DNA of 64,000 bases from Roseobacter sp. MH60115 (GTDB lineage: Bacteria > Pseudomonadota > Alphaproteobacteria > Rhodobacterales > Rhodobacteraceae): contig NZ_JADOBQ010000004.1 of NCBI RefSeq assembly GCF_015644665.1, forward strand, positions 465,660-529,659, given 5' to 3'. Below the pieces are notes generated by a model that was not told the DNA's origin, did not search any database, and worked only from the letters and a program-made list of their open reading frames with translations. This document shows, in pieces, positions 36,510 through 44,853 of this stretch; position 1 is the stretch's first letter; every line of letters starts with the position of its first letter. The position numbers and the translations under genes were made by a program.

Positions 36510-37763
36510 ATGAAACTGCTTTTTGTGCACCAGAACATGCCCGGCCAGTATCGCGAGATCGTGCAATGGCTGCTGGCAGCGGGCGGACATGAGATCGCCT
36601 TTCTGACCCAGCGCCGTAACCCGCCGAAATTCGATGGCGTGCGCACCGTCATCTACAAACCGCATCACGTGCCGGGCAAGGACGCCTACGGGCTTTCCAA
36701 GGTCTGGGAGGCGGCCACGGGTTCCGGCTTTGGGGCGGCGGCGGCGGCGCGCAAGTTGGAGCGCGATCACGGTTTCAAGCCGGATATCGTGGTGGGGCAC
36801 GTCGGCTGGGGGGAGCTTACGTTTTTCAAACAGGTCTGGCCGGATGTGCCGATCATCGGGTATTTCGAATACTACTATAATCTGCAGGGCGGTTTGGTGG
36901 GGTTTGACCCTGCGGAGACCGTGTCCGACCACGCGCCCTTCCTGATGCAGGCACGCAACGCGGTGCCGCTGGCCAATATCGAGACCGTCGATCTGGGGCA
37001 ATGCCCGACCCTGTGGCAGCGCGACCGCTTCCCGGCGAGTTTCCATGACCGCATGTATGTCTGCCACGATGGCATCCGCACCGATAAGCTGGTGCCAAAG
37101 GCAGACGCGTCCCTGTCTCTGGGCCGGTTGGATCATCCGCTCACGCGGCAGGATGAGGTGATCACTTATGTGGCGCGCAATCTGGAAAAGACACGCGGGT
37201 TTCACGTGTTGATGCGCGCCTTGCCGCGTATTTTGCGGGAACGTCCCAAGGCGCGCGTGCTGATCATCGGTGGCAATGATGTGTCCTACGGCGGCAAGTC
37301 TGAACGTCCCGGCGGTCTGCGTCGCGAGATGGAAGAGGAAGTGGGGCGGGACATCGACTGGGATCGCGTGCATTTCCTCGGGCAGATCCCCTATCCGGAG
37401 TTTCAGAATCTGGTGCAGCTCAGCCGCTGTCATATCTACCTGACGATGCCTTTCGTGCTGTCATGGTCCCTGATGGAGGCGATGGCGATGCAGGCGACTA
37501 TCGTGGCCTCGGACGTCTTGCCGGTGCGTGAAGTGATCACCCATGGAGAGACCGGGATGCTGGTCGATTTCCACGATCCGAATGCGCTGGCGCAGCAGGT
37601 CATTGATGTTGTCTCAGACCCCGGTGCCTTTGCCCATCTCGGGTCGGCGGCGCGCGCGCATATCGTACAGCACCACGATTTTCTGACCGGCTGCCTGCCG
37701 GAGCATCTGGCACGCATCAACGGTCTGGTCCCGAAGGCCAAAGAGATCATAATGGATGCCTAG
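36510..37763 (+). CDS. Glycosyltransferase, GT4-like
   Basis: A 417-residue two-domain GT-B glycosyltransferase. The N-terminal acceptor domain begins MKLLFVHQNMPGQYREIVQW, and the C-terminal nucleotide-sugar domain holds VLIIGGNDVSYGG, then the EX7E-type block SLMEAMAMQATIVASDVLPV followed by REVITHGETGMLVDF. No membrane segment or signal peptide. It probably transfers a sugar during polysaccharide or glycolipid synthesis. It starts 69 bp after the crotonase gene on the same strand, but a role in that catabolic run is doubtful; no other polysaccharide genes surround it except the ExoD-like gene 0.9 kb on. Confidence 0.92.
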   Translation: MKLLFVHQNMPGQYREIVQWLLAAGGHEIAFLTQRRNPPKFDGVRTVIYKPHHVPGKDAYGLSKVWEAATGSGFGAAAAARKLERDHGFKPDIVVGHVGWGELTFFKQVWPDVPIIGYFEYYYNLQGGLVGFDPAETVSDHAPFLMQARNAVPLANIETVDLGQCPTLWQRDRFPASFHDRMYVCHDGIRTDKLVPKADASLSLGRLDHPLTRQDEVITYVARNLEKTRGFHVLMRALPRILRERPKARVLIIGGNDVSYGGKSERPGGLRREMEEEVGRDIDWDRVHFLGQIPYPEFQNLVQLSRCHIYLTMPFVLSWSLMEAMAMQATIVASDVLPVREVITHGETGMLVDFHDPNALAQQVIDVVSDPGAFAHLGSAARAHIVQHHDFLTGCLPEHLARINGLVPKAKEIIMDA

Positions 37764-37804
37764 CGCATCTTGCGCCCGGCGCGGGTGCGGTCCACTTTGA
37801 GCCT

Positions 37805-38683
37805 ATGAGCAAAACACTTCTGTCGTTCGGGCACGGGTTCAGTGCCAGGGCCCTCGCGCCCCGATTGATCCAAAAGGGCTGGCGCGTCATCGGTACCACG
37901 CGCAGCGCTGAGAAGGCCGAGGACATTGCCGCCACCGGCGTGGAACCTTTGATCTGGCCGGGCGCCGACGTGACGGATGCGTTGGCCGCAGCGGACGCGG
38001 TGCTCATCTCCGCCGGGCCGGGGCCGGCGGGCGATCCGGTTCTGGCCGAGATGCGGGCGGAGATCACCGAGGCCGCGCCCCGGCTCGATTGGGTCGGGTA
38101 TCTGTCCACCACCGGCGTCTATGGCGATCATGCGGGCGGCTGGGTGGATGAAAACGCCGACCTGACGCCCTCCACGAAACGGGGCCGGGCAAGGGTTGCC
38201 GCCGAAGCCGAATGGCAGGCGATACCGGGTCTGAACCTGCATATCTTTCGGCTGGCTGGCATCTATGGCCCCGGGCGCGGCCCCTTTGCCAAGGTGCGCG
38301 CGGGTACGGCCCGGCGTATCATCAAACAGGGGCAGGTGTTCTCGCGCATTCACGTGCAGGACATCGCACAAGTGCTGGAGGCATCGCTGGCGCAGCCGAA
38401 CCCCGGTGCGGTCTATAATCTTTGCGACGACGATCCGGCGCCGCCGCAGGATGTCATCGCCTATGCCGCCGAATTACTGGAGGTCCCGCTACCCCCTGCC
38501 GTCGATTTCGAGACGGCAGAGATGACCCCCATGGCGCGCAGCTTTTACGCCGAGAGTAAAAAAGTTCGGAACGATCGCATCAAAGAGGAGTTGGGTGTCC
38601 AGCTGCTTTATCCCGACTACCGGACCGGGCTGGAGGCGTTGTTGCGTGAGGAAAATCGAGATCAGGACGTTTCAGGACTATAG
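37805..38683 (+). CDS. YeeZ-like NAD(P)-binding epimerase/dehydratase family protein
   Basis: A 292-residue atypical short-chain dehydrogenase. The N-terminus (LLSFGHGFSARALAPRLIQK) is the nucleotide-binding loop in the degenerate GHGFSA form typical of YeeZ. VGYLSTTGVYGDHAGGWVDE and FRLAGIYGPGRGPF follow. Cellular role is unknown for this group. The ATG at 37805 is 42 bp after the glycosyltransferase gene. The gene overlaps the ExoD-like gene by 38 bp, so those two are coupled. Confidence 0.88.
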   Translation: MSKTLLSFGHGFSARALAPRLIQKGWRVIGTTRSAEKAEDIAATGVEPLIWPGADVTDALAAADAVLISAGPGPAGDPVLAEMRAEITEAAPRLDWVGYLSTTGVYGDHAGGWVDENADLTPSTKRGRARVAAEAEWQAIPGLNLHIFRLAGIYGPGRGPFAKVRAGTARRIIKQGQVFSRIHVQDIAQVLEASLAQPNPGAVYNLCDDDPAPPQDVIAYAAELLEVPLPPAVDFETAEMTPMARSFYAESKKVRNDRIKEELGVQLLYPDYRTGLEALLREENRDQDVSGL

Positions 38684-39263
38684 AGACTGGCCGCTGAGCA
38701 CATTGCTCGACGCGGTGGATCGCGCGGCGACGGATGAAAAAGTCGAAATGCGCGATATCCTGTCCGAGATCGGGGACAGGACCATCACACCCGTCATTCT
38801 GGTGGTCGCGCTTTTCCTCGTGTCCCCGATGTCGGGCGTGCCGGGCATTCCGACAATCTCTGCAGTCATCATCGTGATGCTGGCCGTGCAGGGGCTCATG
38901 GGACGCAGGCTCTGGCTGCCCCAGCGCATCATGCGGATGCGCATCGGGGCCTCTACCCTGACGCGTGTCGTGGCATGGCTGCGTCGCCCGGCCGCGTGGA
39001 TTGATCGGAATTCTTCTCCGCGCTTGCAATACCTGACCCGCGGGCCGATGCGCATGATCATTCTGCTGCAATGCGCGGTGATCCCACTGGGCTGGCCCGC
39101 GCTGGAACTGGTGCCGGGCGTTACATCGCTGGCGGCGGCGACCATTGGGCTCTTCGCCTTTGGTCTTTTCGCGCGGGACGGCTACTTTGTCATCGCAGGC
39201 TACATCGGCATGATTGCGGTGCCGCTGGGTGCGGTGCTGCTGCTACAGGTGGCGGTGACCTGA
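38646..39263 (+). CDS. Exopolysaccharide synthesis ExoD-like membrane protein
   Basis: A 205-residue inner-membrane protein of the ExoD family. About four hydrophobic segments are seen, with the family-typical TPVILVVALFLVSPMSGVPG near residues 50-70 and the tail DGYFVIAGYIGMIAVPLGAV. ExoD was found in Sinorhizobium as an exopolysaccharide and alkali-tolerance factor; biochemical function is unknown. The start is GTG 38646 (VRKIEIRTFQDY), inside the preceding gene. It converges with dxs, 3 bp apart. Confidence 0.87.
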   Translation: MRKIEIRTFQDYRDWPLSTLLDAVDRAATDEKVEMRDILSEIGDRTITPVILVVALFLVSPMSGVPGIPTISAVIIVMLAVQGLMGRRLWLPQRIMRMRIGASTLTRVVAWLRRPAAWIDRNSSPRLQYLTRGPMRMIILLQCAVIPLGWPALELVPGVTSLAAATIGLFAFGLFARDGYFVIAGYIGMIAVPLGAVLLLQVAVT

Positions 39264-39266
39264 CGC

Positions 39267-41198
39267 TCAGGCGCGGGCTTCGCCGATCTGCGCAACACCA
39301 AGCACGTTCAGCACTTTGCTCTCAATCTCGGCTGCGTTCATGCCCGCCACGGCATACATATCCGCCGGGCTGGCCTGATCGATGAAGATGTCGGGCAGCA
39401 CCATGGAGCGGTATTTCAGCCCGGTATCAAAGACCCCTTCGTCGGCCAGAAGCTGCGCGACATGGCTGCCGAAACCGCCCACGGCACCTTCCTCGATGGT
39501 GATCAGCGCCTCGTGATCGGCGGCCAGCTGCAGGATCAGATCACGATCCAGCGGCTTGGCAAAACGTGCGTCTGCAACCGTTGGGCGGATGCCCCGCGCG
39601 GTGAGCGCCTCAGCTGCTTTTTCCACTTCGGCCAGCCGCGTCCCGAATGACAAAAGGGCGACGCGCGCGCCTTCGGAAATGATCCGGCCCTTGCCGATCT
39701 CCAGCACCTCGCCGCGCTCCGGCATCTCGACGCCATTGCCTTCACCGCGCGGAAAGCGGAAGGCGATGGGACCATCATCATGCGCCGCCGCCGTGGCGAC
39801 CATGTGTTTCAACTCCGCCTCATCCGCCGCAGCCATCACCACAAAGCCCGGCAGATTGGCAAGATAGGCGATGTCGAAAGAGCCTGCATGCGTTGCCCCA
39901 TCCGCGCCGACCAACCCGGCCCGGTCGATGGCAAAACGCACCGGCAGGCGCTGGATCGCCACGTCATGCACCACCTGGTCATAGCCGCGCTGCAGGAAGG
40001 TGGAATACATCGCGCAAAAGGGTTTCATCCCGCCCGCGGCCAGGGCAGCGGAGAAAGTCACCCCGTGTTGCTCCGCGATGCCCACGTCAAAGCACCGGCT
40101 TGGATAGCGTTCGGCAAAAAGGTTGAGGCCAGTGCCATCCGGCATCGCCGCCGTGACGGCGCAAATCTTGTCGTCCTCTGCGGCCTCCTGCAGCAGGCTG
40201 TCGGCAAAGACGCGGGTATAGCTGGGCGCATTTGACGGTGCTTTTTTCTGCTCGCCGGTGATCACGTCGAACTTGGCCGTGGCGTGGCCTTTGTCCCGCG
40301 CGGATTCCGCAGGCGCGTATCCCTTGCCTTTCTTGGTCAGCACATGGATCAGGATCGGCCCGGTTGCACGCGCTTTTACGGTCCGCAGGACGGGCAGCAA
40401 CTGGTCCATGTCGTGCCCGTCGATGGGCCCGAGATAAGAAAACCCGAGCTGTTCGAACAGCGTGCCCCCCACGGCCATGCCCTTCAGGATGTCCTTGGCG
40501 CGTTTGGCCCCTTCGCGGAAGGGTTCGGGCAACAGGCTGACGGCACCTTTGGCAGCGGCCTTGAAATCCTGGAACGGTTCCTCTGCGTAAAGTTTGCTGA
40601 GGTAGGTGGACATGGCGCCCACCGGCGGAGCGATGGACATTTCATTGTCATTGAGGATCACAATCAGGCGTTTGCCCAGATGGCCCGCGTTGTTCATCGC
40701 CTCATAGGCCATGCCCGCGCTCATCGAGCCATCGCCGATCACCGCAATGGCGTCGCCCAGCCCTTCGGGCACCACGCCGCCCAGATCCCGCGCCACGGCA
40801 AAACCTAAAGCGGCAGAGATCGAGGTCGAACTATGCGCCGCGCCAAAGGGATCGTAGGGCGATTCCTTGCGCTTGGTGAAGCCGCTGAGCCCGTCTTTCA
40901 TGCGTAGCGTGCGGATGCGGTCCCGGCGCTCAGTCAGGATTTTATGCGGATAACACTGGTGGCCCACATCCCAGATCAGCTTGTCGCGCGGCGTGTCGAA
41001 GACCGCATGCAGCGCCACCGTCAATTCAACAACACCCAGACCCGCGCCCAGATGCCCGCCGGTCACCGAGACGGCAGAGACGGTTTCGGCCCGCAGCTCA
41101 TGCGCCAGCTGGGTCAGCTCCCGATCAGACAGGGCTTTCATATCCGCAGGGCGCCGGATCCTGTCCAGCAGCGGTGTTTCGGGTTTGTCTGAGGTCAT
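39267..41198 (-). CDS. dxs: 1-deoxy-D-xylulose-5-phosphate synthase
   Basis: A 643-residue thiamine-diphosphate enzyme catalysing the first step of the methylerythritol phosphate pathway for isoprenoids. It has the [18 protein letters not shown] cofactor motif, [20 protein letters not shown], and the transketolase pyrimidine domain with [20 protein letters not shown]. Length is typical. It is the last gene of a xseB-ispA-dxs operon, 9 bp after ispA, an arrangement common across proteobacteria that ties precursor supply to prenyl diphosphate synthesis. Confidence 0.98.
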   Translation of the reverse strand: MTSDKPETPLLDRIRRPADMKALSDRELTQLAHELRAETVSAVSVTGGHLGAGLGVVELTVALHAVFDTPRDKLIWDVGHQCYPHKILTERRDRIRTLRMKDGLSGFTKRKESPYDPFGAAHSSTSISAALGFAVARDLGGVVPEGLGDAIAVIGDGSMSAGMAYEAMNNAGHLGKRLIVILNDNEMSIAPPVGAMSTYLSKLYAEEPFQDFKAAAKGAVSLLPEPFREGAKRAKDILKGMAVGGTLFEQLGFSYLGPIDGHDMDQLLPVLRTVKARATGPILIHVLTKKGKGYAPAESARDKGHATAKFDVITGEQKKAPSNAPSYTRVFADSLLQEAAEDDKICAVTAAMPDGTGLNLFAERYPSRCFDVGIAEQHGVTFSAALAAGGMKPFCAMYSTFLQRGYDQVVHDVAIQRLPVRFAIDRAGLVGADGATHAGSFDIAYLANLPGFVVMAAADEAELKHMVATAAAHDDGPIAFRFPRGEGNGVEMPERGEVLEIGKGRIISEGARVALLSFGTRLAEVEKAAEALTARGIRPTVADARFAKPLDRDLILQLAADHEALITIEEGAVGGFGSHVAQLLADEGVFDTGLKYRSMVLPDIFIDQASPADMYAVAGMNAAEIESKVLNVLGVAQIGEARA

Positions 41199-41207
41199 GT
41201 GCCCCTC

Positions 41208-42077
41208 TCAATGCGCGCGCGTCACGACAAAGCGCGCAGCCTCTTTTAGAGTGTCTGCGCGCGCGCCGTAACCCCCCAGGCTGTCGCAGGCGTCCTCCAC
41301 CAGATCATCGGCGCGTCGCCGGGCCGCGTCCAGCCCCAGAAGCGACACAAAAGTTGCCTTGCCTGCGTCGGCATCCTTGCCAACCGCCTTGCCGACCGTC
41401 GCACTGTCTCCGGTCACATCCAGAACATCATCGGCAATCTGGAAGGCAAGGCCAAGCGCGCGCGCATAGTCCTGCAGGGCGGTGGTATCTGCTTCGGCCA
41501 TCACGGCCCCGGCGGTGGCAGCCCATTCGATCAGGGCGCCTGTCTTGCCGCGCTGAAGTGCTGTGATGTCGTCCAGTGCCAAAGGATGCTGAGCCGTTTC
41601 CGCCGCAATATCGAGCGCCTGCCCCAGAACCATCCCCTGCGCCCCGCTGGCGCGGGCCAAGCGCAATGCGAGTGCGGCGCGCACTTGTGCCTCCAGGCCT
41701 GCCTCGGTGCCCGTCACCAGTTCGAAGGCCAGCGTCTGCAAAGCATCACCCGCCAGCACAGCGGTTGCCTCGTCCCATTTGCGATGCACCGTTGGGCGAC
41801 CGCGCCGCATGTCATCATCGTCCATGCAGGGCAGATCATCATGCACCAGCGAATAGGCATGCAGCGCCTCAATGGCCGTGGCAGGCCAGATCGCCGCCCC
41901 GATGTCGATGTTATGAAGCCGCGCGCTTTCCAGTACCAGAAACCCCCGCAAACGCTTGCCGCCCTGAGTCGCATGCGCCATGGCCTGCACCACGGGCAAA
42001 TCGCCCAGACGCCCCAATATCAGGTCGAAATGCGTTTGAATGGCCTGAGCATCCGCGTCCAGACGGGTCTCGAACAT
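41208..42077 (-). CDS. ispA: Polyprenyl synthetase (farnesyl/geranylgeranyl diphosphate synthase)
   Basis: A 289-residue prenyl diphosphate synthase. The first aspartate-rich motif is DDLPCMDDDDMRRG and the second is DDVLDVTGD, with GGKRLRG near the N-terminus. The insertion of two residues in the first motif and the length match bacterial farnesyl diphosphate synthases of the IspA type. It joins IPP and DMAPP into C15 (possibly C20) products in the cytosol. It lies 2 bp after the xseB stop and 9 bp before dxs. Confidence 0.95.
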   Translation of the reverse strand: MFETRLDADAQAIQTHFDLILGRLGDLPVVQAMAHATQGGKRLRGFLVLESARLHNIDIGAAIWPATAIEALHAYSLVHDDLPCMDDDDMRRGRPTVHRKWDEATAVLAGDALQTLAFELVTGTEAGLEAQVRAALALRLARASGAQGMVLGQALDIAAETAQHPLALDDITALQRGKTGALIEWAATAGAVMAEADTTALQDYARALGLAFQIADDVLDVTGDSATVGKAVGKDADAGKATFVSLLGLDAARRRADDLVEDACDSLGGYGARADTLKEAARFVVTRAH

Positions 42078-42079
42078 GG

Positions 42080-42322
42080 TCAGAGCCCTTCGACCGGTGT
42101 CGTCCCCGTCGGTGTGCCGTCGCCGTCCAATGTAATGGCGGCGACTTTCTCTTCGGCTTCTTTTAGCTTGGCCTCGCAGCGCGCTTTCAAGGCCGCACCA
42201 CGCTCGTAAAGAGCAATACTCTCATCCAGCGCCACGTCGCCACGCTCCAACTGGCCCAAGACCTTCTCAAGCTCAGCCATGGCCTGTTCAAAGCTCATTT
42301 GATCCACTGGGATATCGGTCAT
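42080..42322 (-). CDS. xseB: Exodeoxyribonuclease VII small subunit
   Basis: An 80-residue protein with the XseB core: MSFEQAMAELEKVLGQLERG, ALDESIALYERGAALKARCE and a coiled-coil helical pair. It binds XseA to make exonuclease VII, which degrades single-stranded DNA; xseA is not in this window. It is the first gene of the xseB-ispA-dxs operon. The start at 42322 (MTDIPVDQMSF) places the conserved core at the usual distance. Confidence 0.95.
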   Translation of the reverse strand: MTDIPVDQMSFEQAMAELEKVLGQLERGDVALDESIALYERGAALKARCEAKLKEAEEKVAAITLDGDGTPTGTTPVEGL

Positions 42323-42468
42323 GGTCGGAAATCCTGTCTTTGCGCTGGCGGTTTTCTAGCGGGTATTTCTGCGCTGTGCCAGCCCGCGCCCTGTTTCTTC
42401 TGGCCAGAAATATCCTCGGGGGAGGCCCGTCAGGGCCGGGGGCAGACAGCCCCCACACGCCCTGCTTG

Positions 42469-43170
42469 CTATTCCGGCGCCAGCATATACCCCGCCCCGC
42501 GCACCGTTTGCAGATACCGCGGCTGCTTGGGATCTTCCTCGATTTTGCGGCGCAAACGGGTGATCTGCACATCGACGGCGCGCTCCTGCGCCTGCCCGCG
42601 ATCCCGCCCCAGCTCTTCGACCAGCTTGGCGCGGCTGATCGGCTCATTGCAACTGGCCGAGAAAATTTTCATCAGCTGCATTTCGGTGGCGGTCAGCCGC
42701 ACGAGGTCTTCACCCTGCCACATCTCGCCACGTTCCATGTCATATCGAATGCCCCCGAGCGTCAGCACCTTGGGCGCGGTCTGATCGGCGGGCGCTTCGG
42801 GCATACGGCGCAGAATGGCGTTGATGCGCAAGAGCAACTCCTTTGGCTCGAAAGGTTTTGGCAGATAGTCATCCGCGCCCGCTTCCAGCCCTTCAATCCG
42901 ATTGCCGGTCTCGCCCTTGGCGGTCAGCAGCAGGATCGGCACGGCACGGGTTTCCCGCAAGGATCTGGTCAGCTCCAAACCATCCTCACCCGGCATCATG
43001 ACGTCGAGCACAATCAGATCGAAATCCAACCCAGACAGAATGCGCCGCGCATGCGCCGCGTCCCGTGCGGCGGTCACCAGAAACCCATTACGCATCAGGA
43101 ATTTCTGCAAAAGTGTCCTGATCCGCTCGTCATCGTCGACGATCAGCAGGTGCGCGTCCATATCGCTCAT
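42469..43170 (-). CDS. petR: OmpR-family response regulator PetR
   Basis: A 233-residue response regulator with receiver domain (phospho-acceptor Asp56 in LIVLDVMMP, acidic pocket VDDDER, and KPFEPKELLLRI) and an OmpR winged helix with RAVDVQITRLRRKIEEDP. The pairing with a small MarR-type gene immediately upstream, with a 4-bp overlap, matches the petP-petR pair of Rhodobacter capsulatus, where it is linked to cytochrome bc1 expression. No histidine kinase is adjacent. In this genome the petABC operon lies about 13 kb away and not next door, so the control link here is inferred. Confidence 0.85.
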   Translation of the reverse strand: MSDMDAHLLIVDDDERIRTLLQKFLMRNGFLVTAARDAAHARRILSGLDFDLIVLDVMMPGEDGLELTRSLRETRAVPILLLTAKGETGNRIEGLEAGADDYLPKPFEPKELLLRINAILRRMPEAPADQTAPKVLTLGGIRYDMERGEMWQGEDLVRLTATEMQLMKIFSASCNEPISRAKLVEELGRDRGQAQERAVDVQITRLRRKIEEDPKQPRYLQTVRGAGYMLAPE

Positions 43171-43691
43171 GTGCCACTATCCTTAAGTCTTCCGTAGGCG
43201 TTGCGCATTTCCCGGTCCATCATCGCCTCAAGCACCCGGCGGAACCCGGCGACGGCGTCCGGCCCGGCTTCCCGGTAGGCCATCCGCATCCGTACCCGCT
43301 GTGCGTCCGACAGTTTCTGTTCCAGCGCGTGGCCCTCCTCTGTCAGGAACAGATGACGTTCCCGCTTGTCCGCCTTCCCGACCTTGCTCTCAACCAGACC
43401 ATCCTCGATCAACGTGCGCAAGACACGGTTGAGCGATTGTTTCGTGACCCCGAGAATGTTGAGCAGGTTGTTGACCGTGGTGCCCGGCGCGCGATTGATG
43501 AAGTGCACGGCGCGGTGGTGGGCGCGCCCGTAAGCCATGTCCGAGAGGATACGATCAGGGTCGGCCGTGAACCCGCGATAGGCAAAGAACATCGCCTCGA
43601 TGCCCTGCCGCAACTGCTCATCGGTCAAAAACAAAAGGTTTTCACCGCTTTGGGCTGAAGGTGCGCGCCCGTCTGCCATCACATGCCTCAA
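43167..43691 (-). CDS. petP: MarR-family winged-helix regulator PetP
   Basis: A 174-residue (170 if ATG 43679 is used) MarR-type protein. The winged helix covers NNLLNILGVTKQSLNRVLRT and LIEDGLVESKVGKADKRERH, flanked by long dimerisation helices. It lies directly upstream of petR with an ATGA overlap, as in Rhodobacter capsulatus petP-petR. It is divergent from ilvE across a 158-bp region holding an inverted repeat TGTCA-N7-TGACA (43721-43737), which may be an operator (inference). Confidence 0.84.
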   Translation of the reverse strand: MRHVMADGRAPSAQSGENLLFLTDEQLRQGIEAMFFAYRGFTADPDRILSDMAYGRAHHRAVHFINRAPGTTVNNLLNILGVTKQSLNRVLRTLIEDGLVESKVGKADKRERHLFLTEEGHALEQKLSDAQRVRMRMAYREAGPDAVAGFRRVLEAMMDREMRNAYGRLKDSGT

Positions 43692-43731
43692 TAATCACCC
43701 TGCCATTGTGTTACAGCATATGTCAGTGTTG

Positions 43732-43760
43732 TTGACATTCCAAGGGTTAAGGGCTATCGA
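43732..43760 (+). promoter_or_regulatory. Candidate sigma-70 promoter for ilvE
   Basis: TTGACA (43732-43737) and TATCGA (43755-43760) are separated by 17 bp, close to consensus. The ilvE ATG lies 90 bp downstream. The -35 hexamer overlaps the inverted repeat TGTCA-N7-TGACA (43721-43737), so a regulator bound there would block it. Confidence 0.5.
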
Positions 43761-43849
43761 ATCGCATCTTTTGCGCAACTTTATGTCCGGTTCGGGCGTA
43801 ATTTGCGCAATATTCGGAAATTTTGTTGCCAACCTTGGAAGGAAAGACA

Positions 43850-44719
43850 ATGGCAGGCGCTTACAATGATCGCGACGGCAAGATCTGGATGAACGGCCAA
43901 ATGGTCGAATGGCGCGAGGCCAATGTCCACATTCTGACCCATGCCATGCACTATGCCTCCTCGGTTTTTGAAGGCGAACGCGCCTATAACGGCAAGATTT
44001 TCAAAAGCCGCGCGCATTCCGAACGCCTGGTGCGTTCGGCGCAGATGATCGACTTCGAAATCCCCTACACGGTGGATGAAATTGAGGCCGCCAAGGTCGA
44101 GGTTCTGGCGGCCAGCGGGCTGCAGGACGCCTATGTGCGGGCCATCGCCTGGCGCGGCGCGGGCGAGGACATGGGGGTCGCCTCTGCACGCAATCCGGTG
44201 CAACTGGCCATCGCGGCCTGGGAATGGGGCGCGTATTACGGGGATGCAAAGATGAAGGGCGCCAAGCTCGACATCTCCAAGTGGAAACGCCCGAGCCCCG
44301 AGACCATCCCGAGCCACGCCAAGGCGGCGGGGCTCTACATGATCTGCACCATGTCGAAACACGCGGCAGAGGCCAAAGGCTGTTCTGATGCGATGATGTT
44401 TGACTATCGCGGCTATGTGGCCGAAGCGACGGGCGCCAACATCTTCTTTGTCAAAGACGGTGAAGTGCATACGCCGGACCCGGATTGTTTTCTCAACGGG
44501 ATCACGCGGCAGACCGTCATTGGCATGCTGAAAGACCGCCAGATCAAAGTGCACGAGCGTCACATCATGCCCGAAGAGCTGGAAGGATTCGAGCAGTGCT
44601 GGCTGACCGGGACCGCCGCTGAAGTCACGCCCGTGGGTCAGATCGGCGACTATAATTTCGAGGTCGGTAGCATCACCCGCGATATCGCGCAAGGCTACGA
44701 GACGCTGGTGCGCAGCTGA
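43850..44719 (+). CDS. ilvE: Branched-chain amino acid aminotransferase
   Basis: A 289-residue class IV PLP aminotransferase interconverting leucine, isoleucine and valine with their keto acids. The lysine that carries PLP is expected in PSHAKAAGLYMICTMSKHAA, and the cofactor-binding tail AEATGANIFFVKDGEVHTPD with FLNGITRQTVI is typical. The ATG at 43850 follows GGAAGG; the frame begins earlier at 43823. It is monocistronic, with a terminator-like hairpin after the stop. It is divergent from petP. Confidence 0.95.
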   Translation: MAGAYNDRDGKIWMNGQMVEWREANVHILTHAMHYASSVFEGERAYNGKIFKSRAHSERLVRSAQMIDFEIPYTVDEIEAAKVEVLAASGLQDAYVRAIAWRGAGEDMGVASARNPVQLAIAAWEWGAYYGDAKMKGAKLDISKWKRPSPETIPSHAKAAGLYMICTMSKHAAEAKGCSDAMMFDYRGYVAEATGANIFFVKDGEVHTPDPDCFLNGITRQTVIGMLKDRQIKVHERHIMPEELEGFEQCWLTGTAAEVTPVGQIGDYNFEVGSITRDIAQGYETLVRS

Positions 44720-44729
44720 CATCGACAAA

Positions 44730-44766
44730 GTGACGGGTCGGCCGTTTGTCGCCCGTCACAATCTTT
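44730..44766 (+). terminator. Probable terminator of ilvE
   Basis: GTGACGGG (44730-44737) and CCCGTCAC (44752-44759) form a perfect 8-bp stem with a 14-nt loop, 10 bp after the ilvE stop, followed by AATCTTTT. The T-run is weak but the position is right. Confidence 0.65.
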
Positions 44767-44853
44767 TGCCTTTCCCGTTACCCGGGTGTCGGGCATTTGT
44801 TACACAAGACCTGTTCCATAGCGCGGTAGCCAATCGCCACATGGAGAATTCTT

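Noticed and set aside
35571..37433. A 620-codon minus-strand frame opposite the crotonase and glycosyltransferase genes
   Set aside because: The plus-strand genes are clearly real, with motifs and ribosome-binding sites; the opposing frame has none.
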